Notes: generated from the sequence alone by a model not told the origin. A stretch of 64,000 bases of DNA from Lapidilactobacillus wuchangensis (GCF_003946645.1 NZ_RHOU01000001.1:401834-465833); one strand, 5' to 3'. Shown: positions 1-8,352, counted from the stretch's first letter. A program made the numbers and translations.

Positions 1-1640
1 GTGGCGATCGTATCCAAGGCCGTGGGATAATCGAAAGCCTTCGTATATAATTCCTTGGCTTCATCGGCAGCGGCGGCAATTTCCGCATTGGCATAAGTAT
101 AACGATTAGCATATTGCAAAGCCTGCTCAGTTAAGACCGCTGCATCCCGCAAATCCTTGGATTTCTGGCTCAAGTTGTTTAAATCTTCTTGGGTCACGAT
201 CAACTGTTTGGTAATATCTTCAATGTTGATTTGAACTTGATTTAAGTTTTGCTCCAACTTCACGATTTCATCTTTAACCATGTTGAAGTAGTCGAGATAA
301 TCCTTTGGTAACCCTGGTAAACGCAGCCGTTCAACATCGCGTTGAATTTCTTTGAGATCCAAGACAAATTGTTGGACACCTTGTTTAGCCACCTTCTCGC
401 CTTCAAACAAGTTTGCCACATCATTGCTGATTTTGTATTGACGTTGTTCGGTGGTCGTCAAGTTTTCGTTAATCTTATTGAATAAACTTACCGCCTCAGT
501 GGCAATCACCGTCTGGTCTGCAACAGCTTGAACTTGCACATCATATTGCCGCTGCATGTCAGCAATATTCCGCTGCATTTCTTGAGCATCATCAAGTTCG
601 TGGTGAGTCAAAACATAGCTTTGATTCAAATGATCCAGGGCTTCAATTAACTTCTGCGTCTGGACAGTGGCATGATTTAAGAATTCAAAAGTGGTTTTTT
701 GGAGCGCCGGTAATTGTTTGCGCGCATCCATTTCATCTTGCAAACGTTGATAAAGCTCATCAATTGATTGACCTAAACTTTGATTATTTTGTTCCACAAA
801 GTCAATTTCTAAGTGGCCTAAACGTTCATCAATAATTTGAATTTTATTCTTCAGTAAAATAACACTTTGACCAATATCCGGATCGGTAAAATGGTAATGT
901 TGATCTAACATTTGCCGATGAACCTTGTCGATTTCTAATAGTTGGTCAGGAAACTCAGTGACTAATTCTTGATAACGTGGGGGAATCCGCTTCGTTAAAT
1001 CAGTCAACGCGGCCATTTTTTCTTTAATATTCGCTAAGGTCTTCTTGGCTTCCAGATGATCGCCTTTGCTAGTCAACTTCTTAGCCTGGTCAAATTCATC
1101 ATCTAAAGCGGCCAAGCGATTTTCAAGCTCATCTACTGCTGGCCCAAAGGTGAAGGATTTCGTCAAAATCAACTTACGCATTTGCTGATATTGATGGAGT
1201 AAAGACTTCGACTCGGCCTGATTATGCTCATTAGTGGCACGCAAGCTCTCCAACGCTGCCGTAATTTGTTCAGCATCTTTCGTGGCACCAACCAACTGCT
1301 CCTCAGCCTCATGAACCAACCGATTAGCCACCAACAATGAGAATTTTTGATTGGCCGCTTCAGCATCATACATGGTTTGATATAAAGTGGCGAAAGTATC
1401 ATTTAATAAGTGGTAATACTCTTGTCGCCGTTTTTCTAAAATTTCCTGACTACCACCAGCTAAGTTCATGGCGTCCAATTGATCAATGGTTTTATAAATA
1501 GGTTGATTCGTCAGTTTCTCAAATGACGCGTTCAGCTGAACCAAGCGCTTCTCATTGCGTCCACGCTTGATTGCGGCTAGCAAGACCAGCACTAAGATTA
1601 AAATAATAATTCCTAAGACGATAAAAATCCAACTTTGCAC
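1..1640 (-). CDS. ezrA: EzrA, septation ring formation regulator (3' end beyond window)
   Basis: EzrA is a membrane-anchored negative regulator of FtsZ ring assembly. The gene reads leftwards from a GTG at 1640, preceded by a TAGGGGTG ribosome binding site. The visible 546 codons start with one N-terminal membrane helix (about residues 4-22), followed by a basic stretch (KRGRNEKR) and then a long, purely helical, coiled-coil-rich body rich in Q, E, L and K. This is the EzrA architecture of one helix plus a cytoplasmic spectrin-like coil. The last visible residues, around ELYTKAFDYPTALDTIA, match the C-terminal end of the family (usual length about 570), so only a few residues should lie outside the window. 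No frameshift is seen. Confidence 0.9.
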   Translation of the reverse strand, partial: MQSWIFIVLGIIILILVLVLLAAIKRGRNEKRLVQLNASFEKLTNQPIYKTIDQLDAMNLAGGSQEILEKRRQEYYHLLNDTFATLYQTMYDAEAANQKFSLLVANRLVHEAEEQLVGATKDAEQITAALESLRATNEHNQAESKSLLHQYQQMRKLILTKSFTFGPAVDELENRLAALDDEFDQAKKLTSKGDHLEAKKTLANIKEKMAALTDLTKRIPPRYQELVTEFPDQLLEIDKVHRQMLDQHYHFTDPDIGQSVILLKNKIQIIDERLGHLEIDFVEQNNQSLGQSIDELYQRLQDEMDARKQLPALQKTTFEFLNHATVQTQKLIEALDHLNQSYVLTHHELDDAQEMQRNIADMQRQYDVQVQAVADQTVIATEAVSLFNKINENLTTTEQRQYKISNDVANLFEGEKVAKQGVQQFVLDLKEIQRDVERLRLPGLPKDYLDYFNMVKDEIVKLEQNLNQVQINIEDITKQLIVTQEDLNNLSQKSKDLRDAAVLTEQALQYANRYTYANAEIAAAADEAKELYTKAFDYPTALDTIA

Positions 1641-1832
1641 GATAGTTACACCCCTACCAACGAATCGGCTTGCATCCGTTTTTCAAATTCGCTACAATCT
1701 TATTAAATTATAGCAGATTTAAACGCCAGTCCAACCGGCAAGCTTGAGAAAAATCTAATTATTTAAAGATTATTTAAAAATTACCGATAATTGCCAACAT
1801 TATCTGTCGCTTATCTTAAAGGAGTCTTCAAC

Positions 1833-2297
1833 ATGTCATTATTAGTTGCTCAATATCAAAGTTTGTTCGCCGATCCTGAATATCAATCAGCCAGTGAAGT
1901 CGCAATTCTAGCAAATACCAGTGCTTTTCTCAATGAAATGTTATCTGATATCAATTGGGTTGGTTTTTATTTATGGCAACCTGAGCGCCAACAACTAGAA
2001 GTCGGCCCCTTCCAAGGCAAAATTGCTTGTTCAACAATCGCCAGCGGTACTGGTGTTTGTGGCACCGCCTTTCATCATCAAAAGGTTCAGATTGTGCCCG
2101 ATGTGCATCAATTTGCTGGTCACATTGCTTGTGACAGTGCCACAAATTCGGAAATTGTCGTTCCACTTACCAGCGAAAATGGGCAAAAATTAGGTGTACT
2201 GGATATTGATTCGCCAATTAAGAATCGCTTCCAGGATGATGATGCCACTGAATTAGTTGCGCTTGGCCAGGCATTAGTTAAGTTACTCGCTGATTAA
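1833..2297 (+). CDS. msrC: Free methionine-(R)-sulfoxide reductase (GAF domain)
   Basis: The enzyme reduces free methionine-R-sulfoxide in the cytoplasm. It is a single GAF domain of 154 residues. The family signatures are present: INWVGFY near residue 40, and cysteines at 66, 76 and 100, whose spacing (10 and 24) equals that of Cys84/94/118 in the E. coli enzyme. The C-terminal part reads LGVLDIDSP. An in-frame start exists upstream at 1791, but the ATG at 1833 sits 8 nt after AAAGGAG and the family starts at this point. It is divergent from ezrA, and a structured repeat follows its stop codon. Confidence 0.93.
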   Translation: MSLLVAQYQSLFADPEYQSASEVAILANTSAFLNEMLSDINWVGFYLWQPERQQLEVGPFQGKIACSTIASGTGVCGTAFHHQKVQIVPDVHQFAGHIACDSATNSEIVVPLTSENGQKLGVLDIDSPIKNRFQDDDATELVALGQALVKLLAD

Positions 2298-2332
2298 ATC
2301 AGACATATTAAAAGCCGAAAAGAGATTAAAAC

Positions 2333-2512
2333 CAGGCTGGTTCTGACTACATTGCGGGCTTGCTGGTTGTGGAACGCGGCCGGCGTCGATTTGAGCTTAT
2401 TGCTACGCAACAATCTCAAATATGAGCCTTTGTCTAACCGCTAAAGCGGCAAGACAAATTTGGCGGCTGACAACCACGCCCTCCATTCCGTCTGGAGTTG
2501 AGGTGGCACACT
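2333..2512 (+). repeat. Structured repeat, half A (copy F1)
   Basis: First plus-strand copy of a dispersed repeat found throughout the window (others near 7968, 8090, 41121, 49866 and 56735). Conserved blocks are TTCTGACTACATT, GTGGAACGCGGCCGGC, AATTTGGCGGCTGAC and CTCCATTCCGTCTGGAG. Pairing arms seen here are TGGTTGT with ACAACCA, and TTGTCT with AGACAA. It faces an inverted copy at 2716-2866. Confidence 0.85.
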
Positions 2513-2594
2513 TAATCTTTTGTAGCAATTAAGGCGATGTTCGCGAGATTTATCAACTCAATTCATTCAGTAATAATAGTTAAGTAGCACAAAA

Positions 2595-2658
2595 AATCGG
2601 TGTGGACAATTCCTATTTTTCAATAGATTTTTCAATAGAGATTGTCACACCGATTTTC
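2595..2658. repeat. Central hairpin of composite repeat site I
   Basis: Inverted repeat lying between the two facing half-elements. Its arms are AAAATCGGTGTG and CACACCGATTTT, extended by ACAAT/ATTGT. The same position at the other composite sites holds a different but again self-complementary sequence (8353-8406, 50626-50674, and imperfectly near 41385). It could act as a bidirectional terminator, but the long loop and conserved placement suggest it is part of the element. Confidence 0.7.
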
Positions 2659-2715
2659 TACTACCACAATCTGGTTCGGCCAAATAGTGGTGATCATTTT
2701 TGTTAGTTTAATCTA

Positions 2716-2866
2716 GGCAGGGGCCCAGTGATTGGCGTCAGCCGTGAAATTTGTCTTGCTGCTTTAGCAGCTAGTCAAAGCCTCGTTTGGAGACAATTCG
2801 GTTTTTGAATTGGCTTCAATCGACGGCCACAGCGTTCCACGCCCTTAAAATCGCTGGGCCCCTGCC
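2716..2866 (-). repeat. Structured repeat, half B (copy R1)
   Basis: Minus-strand copy of the dispersed repeat. It is closed by a perfect 13-bp outer stem (GGCAGGGGCCCAG with CTGGGCCCCTGCC). Inside, on the minus strand, are GTGGAACGC and CGGCTGACGCC as in the other copies, and a distal hairpin GCTGC/GCAGC. It ends about 45 bp before the rpsD promoter. Confidence 0.8.
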
Positions 2867-2912
2867 GTTACTTACTAGGAGCAACTTCAGCAACTAAAGT
2901 AGCAAAATAGCT

Positions 2913-2941
2913 TTGACATTGACTAGTTGAATCATTATAAT
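2913..2941 (+). promoter_or_regulatory. rpsD promoter
   Basis: Perfect sigma-A consensus: TTGACA at 2913-2918, a 17-bp spacer, and TATAAT at 2936-2941. It predicts transcription from about 2948, leaving a leader of roughly 170 nt before rpsD. Confidence 0.88.
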
Positions 2942-2947
2942 ATACGA

Positions 2948-3119
2948 AGTGTGTAAAATATGCAGCACAAGGCGGCAAGCTCGTCAACATTTACCAACGT
3001 TTTTAACAGTTCAATTGCGTAACCCGCAGCTGCACGTGGTGAAGATTGCAATGGTAAATGCACGAATGTTAAACCTTGATCGTATATTTTACTCCAAAAA
3101 AATATTTGGAGGATTTTTT
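2948..3119 (+). promoter_or_regulatory. rpsD leader, probable S4 autoregulatory region
   Basis: About 170 untranslated nucleotides lie between the consensus promoter and the rpsD start. In Firmicutes, rpsD is commonly repressed by its own product, S4, binding a structured mRNA leader. Local complementarity is visible (for example GCAGCTGC near 3028), and GGAGG sits just before the ATG. I infer an S4-binding leader from position and length; the fold was not computed. An open frame running through it from 2949 lacks a ribosome binding site and is not taken as an N-terminal extension. Confidence 0.5.
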
Positions 3120-3731
3120 ATGTCTCGTTATACTGGTCCAAAATGGAAAGTTTCACGTCGTTTAGGTATCTCATTATCTGGTACAGGTAAGGAATTAGCT
3201 CGTCGCCCTTATGCTCCTGGCGAACATGGTCCTAACAACCGCCGTAAATTATCAGAATACGGTACACAAATGCGTGAAAAGCAAAAATTACGTATGATGT
3301 ACGGTTTGAACGAACGCCAATTCCGTAACTTATTCGTTCGTGCGGGTAAGATTAAAGAAGGTAAGCACGGTGTTAACTTCATGATCTTATTGGAACGTCG
3401 TTTAGATAACTTGGTTTATCGTTTAGGCTTAGCTACTACTCGGGCACAAGCTCGTCAATTAGTTGCTCATGGCCACATCACTGTTGATGGCAAACGTGTT
3501 GATATTCCTTCATACGAAGTTGAAGTTGGTCAAGAAATTTCATTACGTGAACGTTCACGTAACTTAGTTATTGTTAAGAGTGCATTGGAAAATGCTGTTA
3601 GCCGCCCTGCTTTTGTAAGCTTCGACGACAACACTTTAACAGGTAGCTTAGTTCGTTTACCAGAACGTGAAGAACTTGAACCAGAAATCGACGAATCATT
3701 AGTCGTTGAATTCTACAACCAAAAACTATAA
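3120..3731 (+). CDS. rpsD: 30S ribosomal protein S4
   Basis: S4 is a primary 16S rRNA-binding protein that nucleates assembly of the 30S body, and it usually represses its own mRNA. The 203-residue product begins [16 protein letters not shown], the classic Gram-positive S4 start, preceded by TTGGAGG. The S4 RNA-binding domain is at about residues 92-155 ([20 protein letters not shown], then [15 protein letters not shown]). Codon use is strongly biased, as expected of a highly expressed gene. It is monocistronic, with its own consensus promoter and a terminator just after the stop. Confidence 0.98.
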   Translation: MSRYTGPKWKVSRRLGISLSGTGKELARRPYAPGEHGPNNRRKLSEYGTQMREKQKLRMMYGLNERQFRNLFVRAGKIKEGKHGVNFMILLERRLDNLVYRLGLATTRAQARQLVAHGHITVDGKRVDIPSYEVEVGQEISLRERSRNLVIVKSALENAVSRPAFVSFDDNTLTGSLVRLPEREELEPEIDESLVVEFYNQKL

Positions 3732-3737
3732 TTTTTG

Positions 3738-3781
3738 GCTTACAGCTCTGGTCCCTACTTGGGATTGGGGCTGTTTTTTTA
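3738..3781 (+). terminator. rpsD terminator
   Basis: Imperfect GC-rich hairpin (CAGCTCTGGTCCC pairing with GGGATTGGGGCTG) directly followed by a run of seven T, a few bases after the rpsD stop. Confidence 0.85.
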
Positions 3782-3838
3782 TTGTCTAATTTTCCTGACG
3801 AATATTATAGTATACTTATGCTTTAAGGGGAGTAGTCA

Positions 3839-4126
3839 ATGAAACTAATGAAAAAACTATGTTAAAAGTACAAATTATCATGCTGATTACTTTTTGTAGT
3901 ATACTGCTGACCTCTTGTGGGTCACCAAAATCAGTAACCACTACTTCGGATGCTGGTAGTAAAGTTAGCGGCAATCATCAATAAGCATCAGCACTCAAAT
4001 ATACCAAAATCAAAAATTACACCTCAAATGGTTTGATTTCAATTCCTACCAAAGCCCAGAATTAGCTCAGAAATTTCAAGACTTCAAATTTTTAGATGAA
4101 CCCTCAGGTAGAGAGACAATTAATTA
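3839..4126 (+). pseudogene. Decayed small lipoprotein gene
   Basis: A good ribosome binding site (GGGGAG) precedes an ATG at 3839, but that frame stops after eight codons. Shifted by one, an open frame at 3859-3984 encodes 41 residues with a lipoprotein signal peptide ending in a clear lipobox, LLTSC, then a Ser/Thr/Gly-rich linker. One extra A in the A6 run at about 3850 would join the two frames. Downstream, to about 4126, are short broken coding-like stretches (KYTKIKNYTSNGLISIP). I read it as a frameshifted and truncated lipoprotein gene of unknown role. Alternatively, the 41-residue frame could be translated as a short lipopeptide. Confidence 0.5.
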
Positions 4127-4141
4127 GAAAGCTGGTTTTTT

Positions 4142-4651
4142 ATGACAAAATTTACCCTTGCTCAACAAAAAGATTTACCGCGGATTGTTGACATTTACAA
4201 TCAGGCGATTCCTGGTCGGCTGGCCACGGCCGACCTTGAACCAGTTTCGATTGCGTCAAAGCAAGCTTGGTTTGACGCCTACACCCCAGACAAACGCCCA
4301 CTCTGGCTCATTCAAGATGACCAGGAGCAAACCATTGGTTGGGTGGGTCTGGAAAGTTTTTATGGGCGCCCGGCCTATCAGCACACCGCTGAAATTAGCA
4401 TTTACTTAGACTCGGCCGTCGCTCACCATGGTTATGGTCGTCAAGCATTAAGTTTTGTGGAAACCCAATTAACTGGACTTAAATTGGATACTTTAGTCGC
4501 CTTTATCTTTCACCACAACATCCCTAGCCAGCACTTGTTTCTACATCATGGTTTTCAACAGTGGGCCCATTTGCCAGAAGTTGCTTTAATGGACGGTCAG
4601 TTGCGAGACTTGGATATTTTAGGTAAACAATATCCTAAGATAACAGCGTAG
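4142..4651 (+). CDS. GNAT family N-acetyltransferase (phosphinothricin acetyltransferase-like)
   Basis: A 169-residue GCN5-related acetyltransferase transferring acetyl from acetyl-CoA to an unknown amine. The N-terminal motif IVDIYNQAI and the following segment are typical of the Pat/YncA-like branch (phosphinothricin or methionine-derivative acetylators). The AEISIYLDSAVAHHGYGRQAL segment at about 83-103 is the beta4-alpha3 acetyl-CoA pyrophosphate loop, with HGYG in place of the usual QGKG. The C-terminal FIFHHNIPSQHLFLHHGF matches the family's conserved Asn and the LFxxxGF motif. There is no strong Shine-Dalgarno just upstream, so expression may be weak. The substrate cannot be told from sequence. 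Confidence 0.85.
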   Translation: MTKFTLAQQKDLPRIVDIYNQAIPGRLATADLEPVSIASKQAWFDAYTPDKRPLWLIQDDQEQTIGWVGLESFYGRPAYQHTAEISIYLDSAVAHHGYGRQALSFVETQLTGLKLDTLVAFIFHHNIPSQHLFLHHGFQQWAHLPEVALMDGQLRDLDILGKQYPKITA

Positions 4652-4697
4652 CAACCAGTAACCAGTTGTGACCAAAACTGACTGATCCATTATGCTG

Positions 4698-5105
4698 CTA
4701 AAGCTTTTCAAGCCTTTGTTCTAAATATTGGGTAATTTTATGGCGCAGTTCATCATCACGTTCTGGATTATACTGATACTTCTCATCAGACCAATGATCA
4801 GCACTATACAACCAGACTGGTTTTCGCAAACGTTCAGGCGCCTCAGTTTCATAGCGTGGGAAAACATGGGCGTGCAGAAAGTTATCAGTATTACCTAAAA
4901 TATCGTAATTAATTCGCTGCGCCTTTGTGACTGCCAATAAGGCATCTCCCAACAAACTCATGTCGGTTAAAAAGGCGGCTCTTTCAGCTAAGGACAAATC
5001 GTTTAACGAAGCCACGTTTCGTTTCGGTAAAAGCACAGAATAGCCAGGTAAGAATTGAATGTCACCAAAGGTCGCAAATCCACCTGACATTACCGCCATC
5101 ACCAT
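4698..5105 (-). CDS. HIT family hydrolase, start region possibly frameshifted
   Basis: Histidine-triad nucleotide hydrolase-like protein, 135 residues from the first in-frame ATG. The histidine motif LHAHVFPRY near residue 78 keeps the first two histidines, including the central one that is the catalytic nucleophile in HIT enzymes. The third position is Phe, as in a subset of the family. In-frame codons continue upstream of the ATG and read YEDRISSAIKGTNP, which looks like the genuine N-terminus. However, the AAGGAG site lies before that stretch and the only ATGs between are out of frame. Either a one-base insertion near 5148 broke the start, or translation begins at 5105 without a good ribosome binding site. 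Confidence 0.75.
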   Translation of the reverse strand: MVMAVMSGGFATFGDIQFLPGYSVLLPKRNVASLNDLSLAERAAFLTDMSLLGDALLAVTKAQRINYDILGNTDNFLHAHVFPRYETEAPERLRKPVWLYSADHWSDEKYQYNPERDDELRHKITQYLEQRLEKL

Positions 5106-5198
5106 TGGATTGGTCCCCTTAATTGCCGAGCTAATTCGATCTTCATACCATTCACTCCTTGATTCTATCTCCTTTTTTTAAAATTAAATTGAGTTACC

Positions 5199-5272
5199 GA
5201 ATTCCATTACCACTGCCGGTCGTATTCCACATCCAGCAAGCCGCAATGAAGTCAGAACTTATTCTGTTCTTA
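5199..5272 (-). repeat. Relic of structured repeat half A
   Basis: On the minus strand this reads GAACAGAATAAGTTCTGACT, then CATTGCGGCTTGCTGG, then TGTGGAATACGACCGGCA. It matches the 5' third of half A (compare 49866-49925), but the rest is missing. It appears to be a truncated, mutated copy between the HIT and DUF1054 genes. Confidence 0.65.
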
Positions 5273-5358
5273 ACTGACAACTCAGTTACTTTCAAAAAAT
5301 AGGGTATCATAGCCAATTTATAGCTGCACGATGCACTATTTATATACCACTAAATTAT

Positions 5359-5970
5359 CTAGTTAGCCACAACTTCAAGTAAATCGCGATACAGCGGTAC
5401 CAACGCCTTGATTTGTTGTTTAATGGCTTGATCAACCAATTGTGGGTCGGCGAACAATTCATCATAATCCATGATCCAACGACCGAAAGTTAGCTCTGCC
5501 TTTTTAACTTTTTGATAACGTTGAATACCCTTCGTTAAATTAGCTTGATTATATGGCAAAGCTTTCTTATCTGTGTGATCGAAATTAATCTGGCTGATTG
5601 GCAACTGACTTAATTCGCCAACGTGCGCTGACAGCCAAGCCGCCACTGCTGGCCGTTCTTCCAAGTCAGCCAATAAACTTAAGGTGATAAATAAGCGGTC
5701 AGGCCACAAGCCCACCTCAAAATGCGGCAACATTTTATAGCCCCGTTGATAAGTACTAATCGCCAGCCAAGTATCAACTGGCGGATTTTTATGCCGTCGT
5801 AAATGCTTGGCAATATGTAAATAGAGTGGTTGCGTTAATTCTGGTTGAATTTGCGTGATCAACTGTTGCCCCAGAATTTCAAAATCCGGATCGACTTCTT
5901 GTTGGATCCTCCCTAAACGTTCAGGTAACGTTGGCGCTTCGAAAACAGCAAAACTTTGACGACTTAACAT
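5359..5970 (-). CDS. UPF0637 / DUF1054 family protein
   Basis: A 203-residue soluble protein of the DUF1054 (UPF0637, YktB-like) family found across Firmicutes. No enzymatic role is established. Recognisable stretches are the N-terminal FAVFEAPTLPERLGRIQQEVDP, the central RRHKNPPVDTWLAI and RGYKMLPHFEVGLWPD, and FGRWIMDYDELF in the last third. Length is normal for the family. It starts at an ATG with GGGAG upstream and appears monocistronic. No signal peptide or membrane segment is present. Confidence 0.85.
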   Translation of the reverse strand: MLSRQSFAVFEAPTLPERLGRIQQEVDPDFEILGQQLITQIQPELTQPLYLHIAKHLRRHKNPPVDTWLAISTYQRGYKMLPHFEVGLWPDRLFITLSLLADLEERPAVAAWLSAHVGELSQLPISQINFDHTDKKALPYNQANLTKGIQRYQKVKKAELTFGRWIMDYDELFADPQLVDQAIKQQIKALVPLYRDLLEVVAN

Positions 5971-6116
5971 TTAATAAACTCCCTCTTTCGTATCAATTAC
6001 TAGCATCGTAGCGTGCGACTCAGCCTAACATTTTTAAACATGTTATACTGAAAGTACGCATTATTTCGTTTTTTCGCTTAATCATACCATAAAAAATTTA
6101 GTCGAGGTGGCTAATC

Positions 6117-6581
6117 ATGACTCAAGAAACAGATGTAAATAATCGGCTGAACAATGCCATGTATGGAACACCCCAAACTTTACCTGATCAGCGACGTCAA
6201 TTTCTCGGTTCGTTGCGCGAACGGGTCTTATTGGAATTGGATATTCAAGATTTAAATAATCCGCGGGCGTTTGATTTGTTCCACCAACATCTCAATGAAT
6301 ACCGAGATCCGCAACAGAGCGCGCTGATCAATGGTAAAGTTGATCACGACTTAATTGGCTCGTTCTTAAAAGAGTTGGCCCAACAGAATTTTCCGTTTAC
6401 TTTAGTTAACAAGCCAGAAACACCGGATGAACCAACTAGCACGGCGATTTTAATTGTTAACGAAGCGGCAGTTAATCATGAAACAGTTAATTTATTGCAA
6501 CTGCACCCATTAACGACTAGCGCAACGACTGAAAAAAAGAAGCAGCCTGAGAAGAAGGGCTTTTTCCATCATTTACTGTAA
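6117..6581 (+). CDS. DUF1694 family protein (YueI-like)
   Basis: A 154-residue cytoplasmic protein resembling B. subtilis YueI (DUF1694), of unknown function. The N-terminal region (VNNRLNNAMYGTPQTLPDQRRQFLGSLRERV) and ELDIQDLNNPRAFDLF are the most recognisable parts. The tail is Lys-rich (KKKQPEKKGFFHHLL). It starts at an ATG after GAGGTGG. It lies 30 bp upstream of rarA on the same strand, so the two may be cotranscribed. In many lactobacilli these genes also sit near each other. Confidence 0.8.
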   Translation: MTQETDVNNRLNNAMYGTPQTLPDQRRQFLGSLRERVLLELDIQDLNNPRAFDLFHQHLNEYRDPQQSALINGKVDHDLIGSFLKELAQQNFPFTLVNKPETPDEPTSTAILIVNEAAVNHETVNLLQLHPLTTSATTEKKKQPEKKGFFHHLL

Positions 6582-6611
6582 GCAATTCATATTTAAAGGA
6601 GTTTTATTTTA

Positions 6612-7922
6612 ATGGCGCAACATCCCCTTGCTTGGCGTATGCGACCCCGCACTCTTGAAGAAGTCGTCGGTCAGCAACATTTAGTGGCCCCTGGGAAAAT
6701 TATTAATCGCATGGTCGTCAGCAAACAATTAAGTTCGATGATTCTCTATGGCCCCCCTGGCACTGGCAAGACAAGTATCGCCAGCGCCATTGCCGGTAGT
6801 ACCAAATACGCATTTCGCAAATTAAATGCGGCAACTGATACTAAGAAAGATCTCCAAGCCGTCGCTGCTGAAGGCAAAATGAGCGGCACGGTTATTTTGT
6901 TGTTGGATGAAATTCATCGGCTGGATAAAGCAAAACAAGATTTTCTGTTGCCCGAATTAGAAAGTGGTCGCATTGTTTTAATTGGCGCCACCACGGAAAA
7001 CCCTTACTTAACCATTAATCCCGCCATTCGCAGTCGAACGCAGATTTTTGAAGTTTATCCCCTGACACCGGCCGATATTAAGATAGCGTTGCAACGGGCG
7101 CTGGCTGACCGCGAACGCGGCTTAGGTGAACTGCCCATCAAAATTGCAGACCAAACTTTGGACTTTGTTGCCGAACGAACCAATGGCGATTTACGTTCGG
7201 CATTAAACGGTTTGGAATTAGCCGCTAAGTCAACGCCACCTGATAGTAAAACTGGTGTCATCAACTTAACCTTACAAGATTTAGAAGACTCGATTCAAAA
7301 GAAAAGTTTCTCCCATGATAAAGATGGCGACGCCCATTACGACGTGATCTCCGCGTTACAAAAATCAATTCGTGGCAGTGACACTGACGCCGCCCTGCAC
7401 TATTTAGCCCGTTTAATTACTGCTGGCGACTTGCCCATCATTATTCGGCGCTTAATGGTAATTGCTTATGAAGATATTGGCTTAGCAAATCCTGCTGCGG
7501 CCGCCCGCACAATCACTGCCTGCCAAGCTGCCGAACGTTTAGGCTTTCCTGAAGCTCGGATTCCTCTGGCCGACGCTGTGATCGAACTCTGCGTCTCACC
7601 AAAATCTAATTCGGCAATCATGGCAGTTGATGCCGCCCTATCCGACATTAGCGAAGGTCACGCTGGCCGAATTCCTGCCCACCTCCAAGATGCCCACTAT
7701 AAAGGTGCTGCTAAGCTAGGCCACGGTGTTGGTTATCAATATCCGCACGACGCGCCGAATGACTGGTTGGCCCAACAATATTTACCAGATACTTTAGTAG
7801 GTAAGCAATATTATCACCCTAAAGATAATGGCAAAATTGAAACGGCCTTGGGTCAGCAATATTATCGTTTACGCCAAGCCCAACAAACCGGCTTACGTAA
7901 AAACAATGGTAAAAAGGACTAG
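6612..7922 (+). CDS. rarA: Replication-associated recombination protein A (AAA+ ATPase)
   Basis: RarA (MgsA) is an AAA+ ATPase related to clamp-loader subunits, acting at stalled or damaged replication forks. The 436-residue protein starts at an ATG preceded by AAAGGAG. Walker A is GPPGTGKT at residues 47-54 and Walker B is LLLDEIH at about 96-102. Sensor 1 is IGATTENP, and the arginine-finger region is NPAIRSRTQIF. The C-terminal tetramerisation domain includes YEDIGLANP and YQYPHDAPNDWLAQQYLP, hallmarks of the family. Length is normal. A 6S-like RNA lies about 1 kb downstream; rarA and 6S RNA are neighbours in other Firmicutes. Confidence 0.95.
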   Translation: MAQHPLAWRMRPRTLEEVVGQQHLVAPGKIINRMVVSKQLSSMILYGPPGTGKTSIASAIAGSTKYAFRKLNAATDTKKDLQAVAAEGKMSGTVILLLDEIHRLDKAKQDFLLPELESGRIVLIGATTENPYLTINPAIRSRTQIFEVYPLTPADIKIALQRALADRERGLGELPIKIADQTLDFVAERTNGDLRSALNGLELAAKSTPPDSKTGVINLTLQDLEDSIQKKSFSHDKDGDAHYDVISALQKSIRGSDTDAALHYLARLITAGDLPIIIRRLMVIAYEDIGLANPAAAARTITACQAAERLGFPEARIPLADAVIELCVSPKSNSAIMAVDAALSDISEGHAGRIPAHLQDAHYKGAAKLGHGVGYQYPHDAPNDWLAQQYLPDTLVGKQYYHPKDNGKIETALGQQYYRLRQAQQTGLRKNNGKKD

Positions 7923-7967
7923 CATGTCTTTCAAACGTCAAAGCCATTAAAAACCAGGGAGTGTGAT

Positions 7968-8050
7968 GAAACAGAATTGGTTCTGACGCCATTGCGGGCT
8001 TGCTGGTTGTGGAACGCGGCCGGCATCGATTGAAGCCAATTAAAGACCAA
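7968..8050 (+). repeat. Truncated structured repeat half A (copy F2a)
   Basis: The 5' part of half A only (CAGAATTGGTTCTGACG, then GTGGAACGCGGCCGGC and GATTGAAGCC). It is cut off and followed directly by a full copy at 8090. It lies just after rarA. Confidence 0.75.
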
Positions 8051-8089
8051 AGTTCAAAAGAGTCAAAACCCTGTGAAGATGAATAAACA

Positions 8090-8264
8090 AAATTGCGTCT
8101 GACTCTGTTCCGGGCTGCTTGACGTGGAACGCGGCCGACACTGATTGAAGCCTTTTTTCAAAAGTCTTCAATACAGGTCTTATCGTAAGTGCTAAAGCAC
8201 TAACGATAATTTGGCGGCTGACGCCAAGATCCCTCCACGCCGTCTGGAGTTAATTTGGTGCACT
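8090..8264 (+). repeat. Structured repeat half A (copy F2b)
   Basis: Full half A. The distal hairpin arms are TTATCGT/ACGATAA with inner GTGCT/AGCAC. The second hairpin is TTGAAG/CTTCAA. The proximal stem (CTTGACGT against ACGCCAAG) has one mismatch. It ends with the CTCCACGCCGTCTGGAG variant of the terminal hairpin. Confidence 0.82.
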
Positions 8265-8352
8265 TCAACTTGGTTAGAACTTAAGACACTTTTAGCGGAA
8301 TTGAGCACCTAAATTCAAATTACTATTGTAACTAAATAGTAGTATCGAAATA

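Noticed and set aside
2949..3119. 57-codon N-terminal extension of rpsD
   Set aside because: S4 begins at MSRYTGPKW after a perfect GGAGG; the extension covers the mRNA leader and has no family match.
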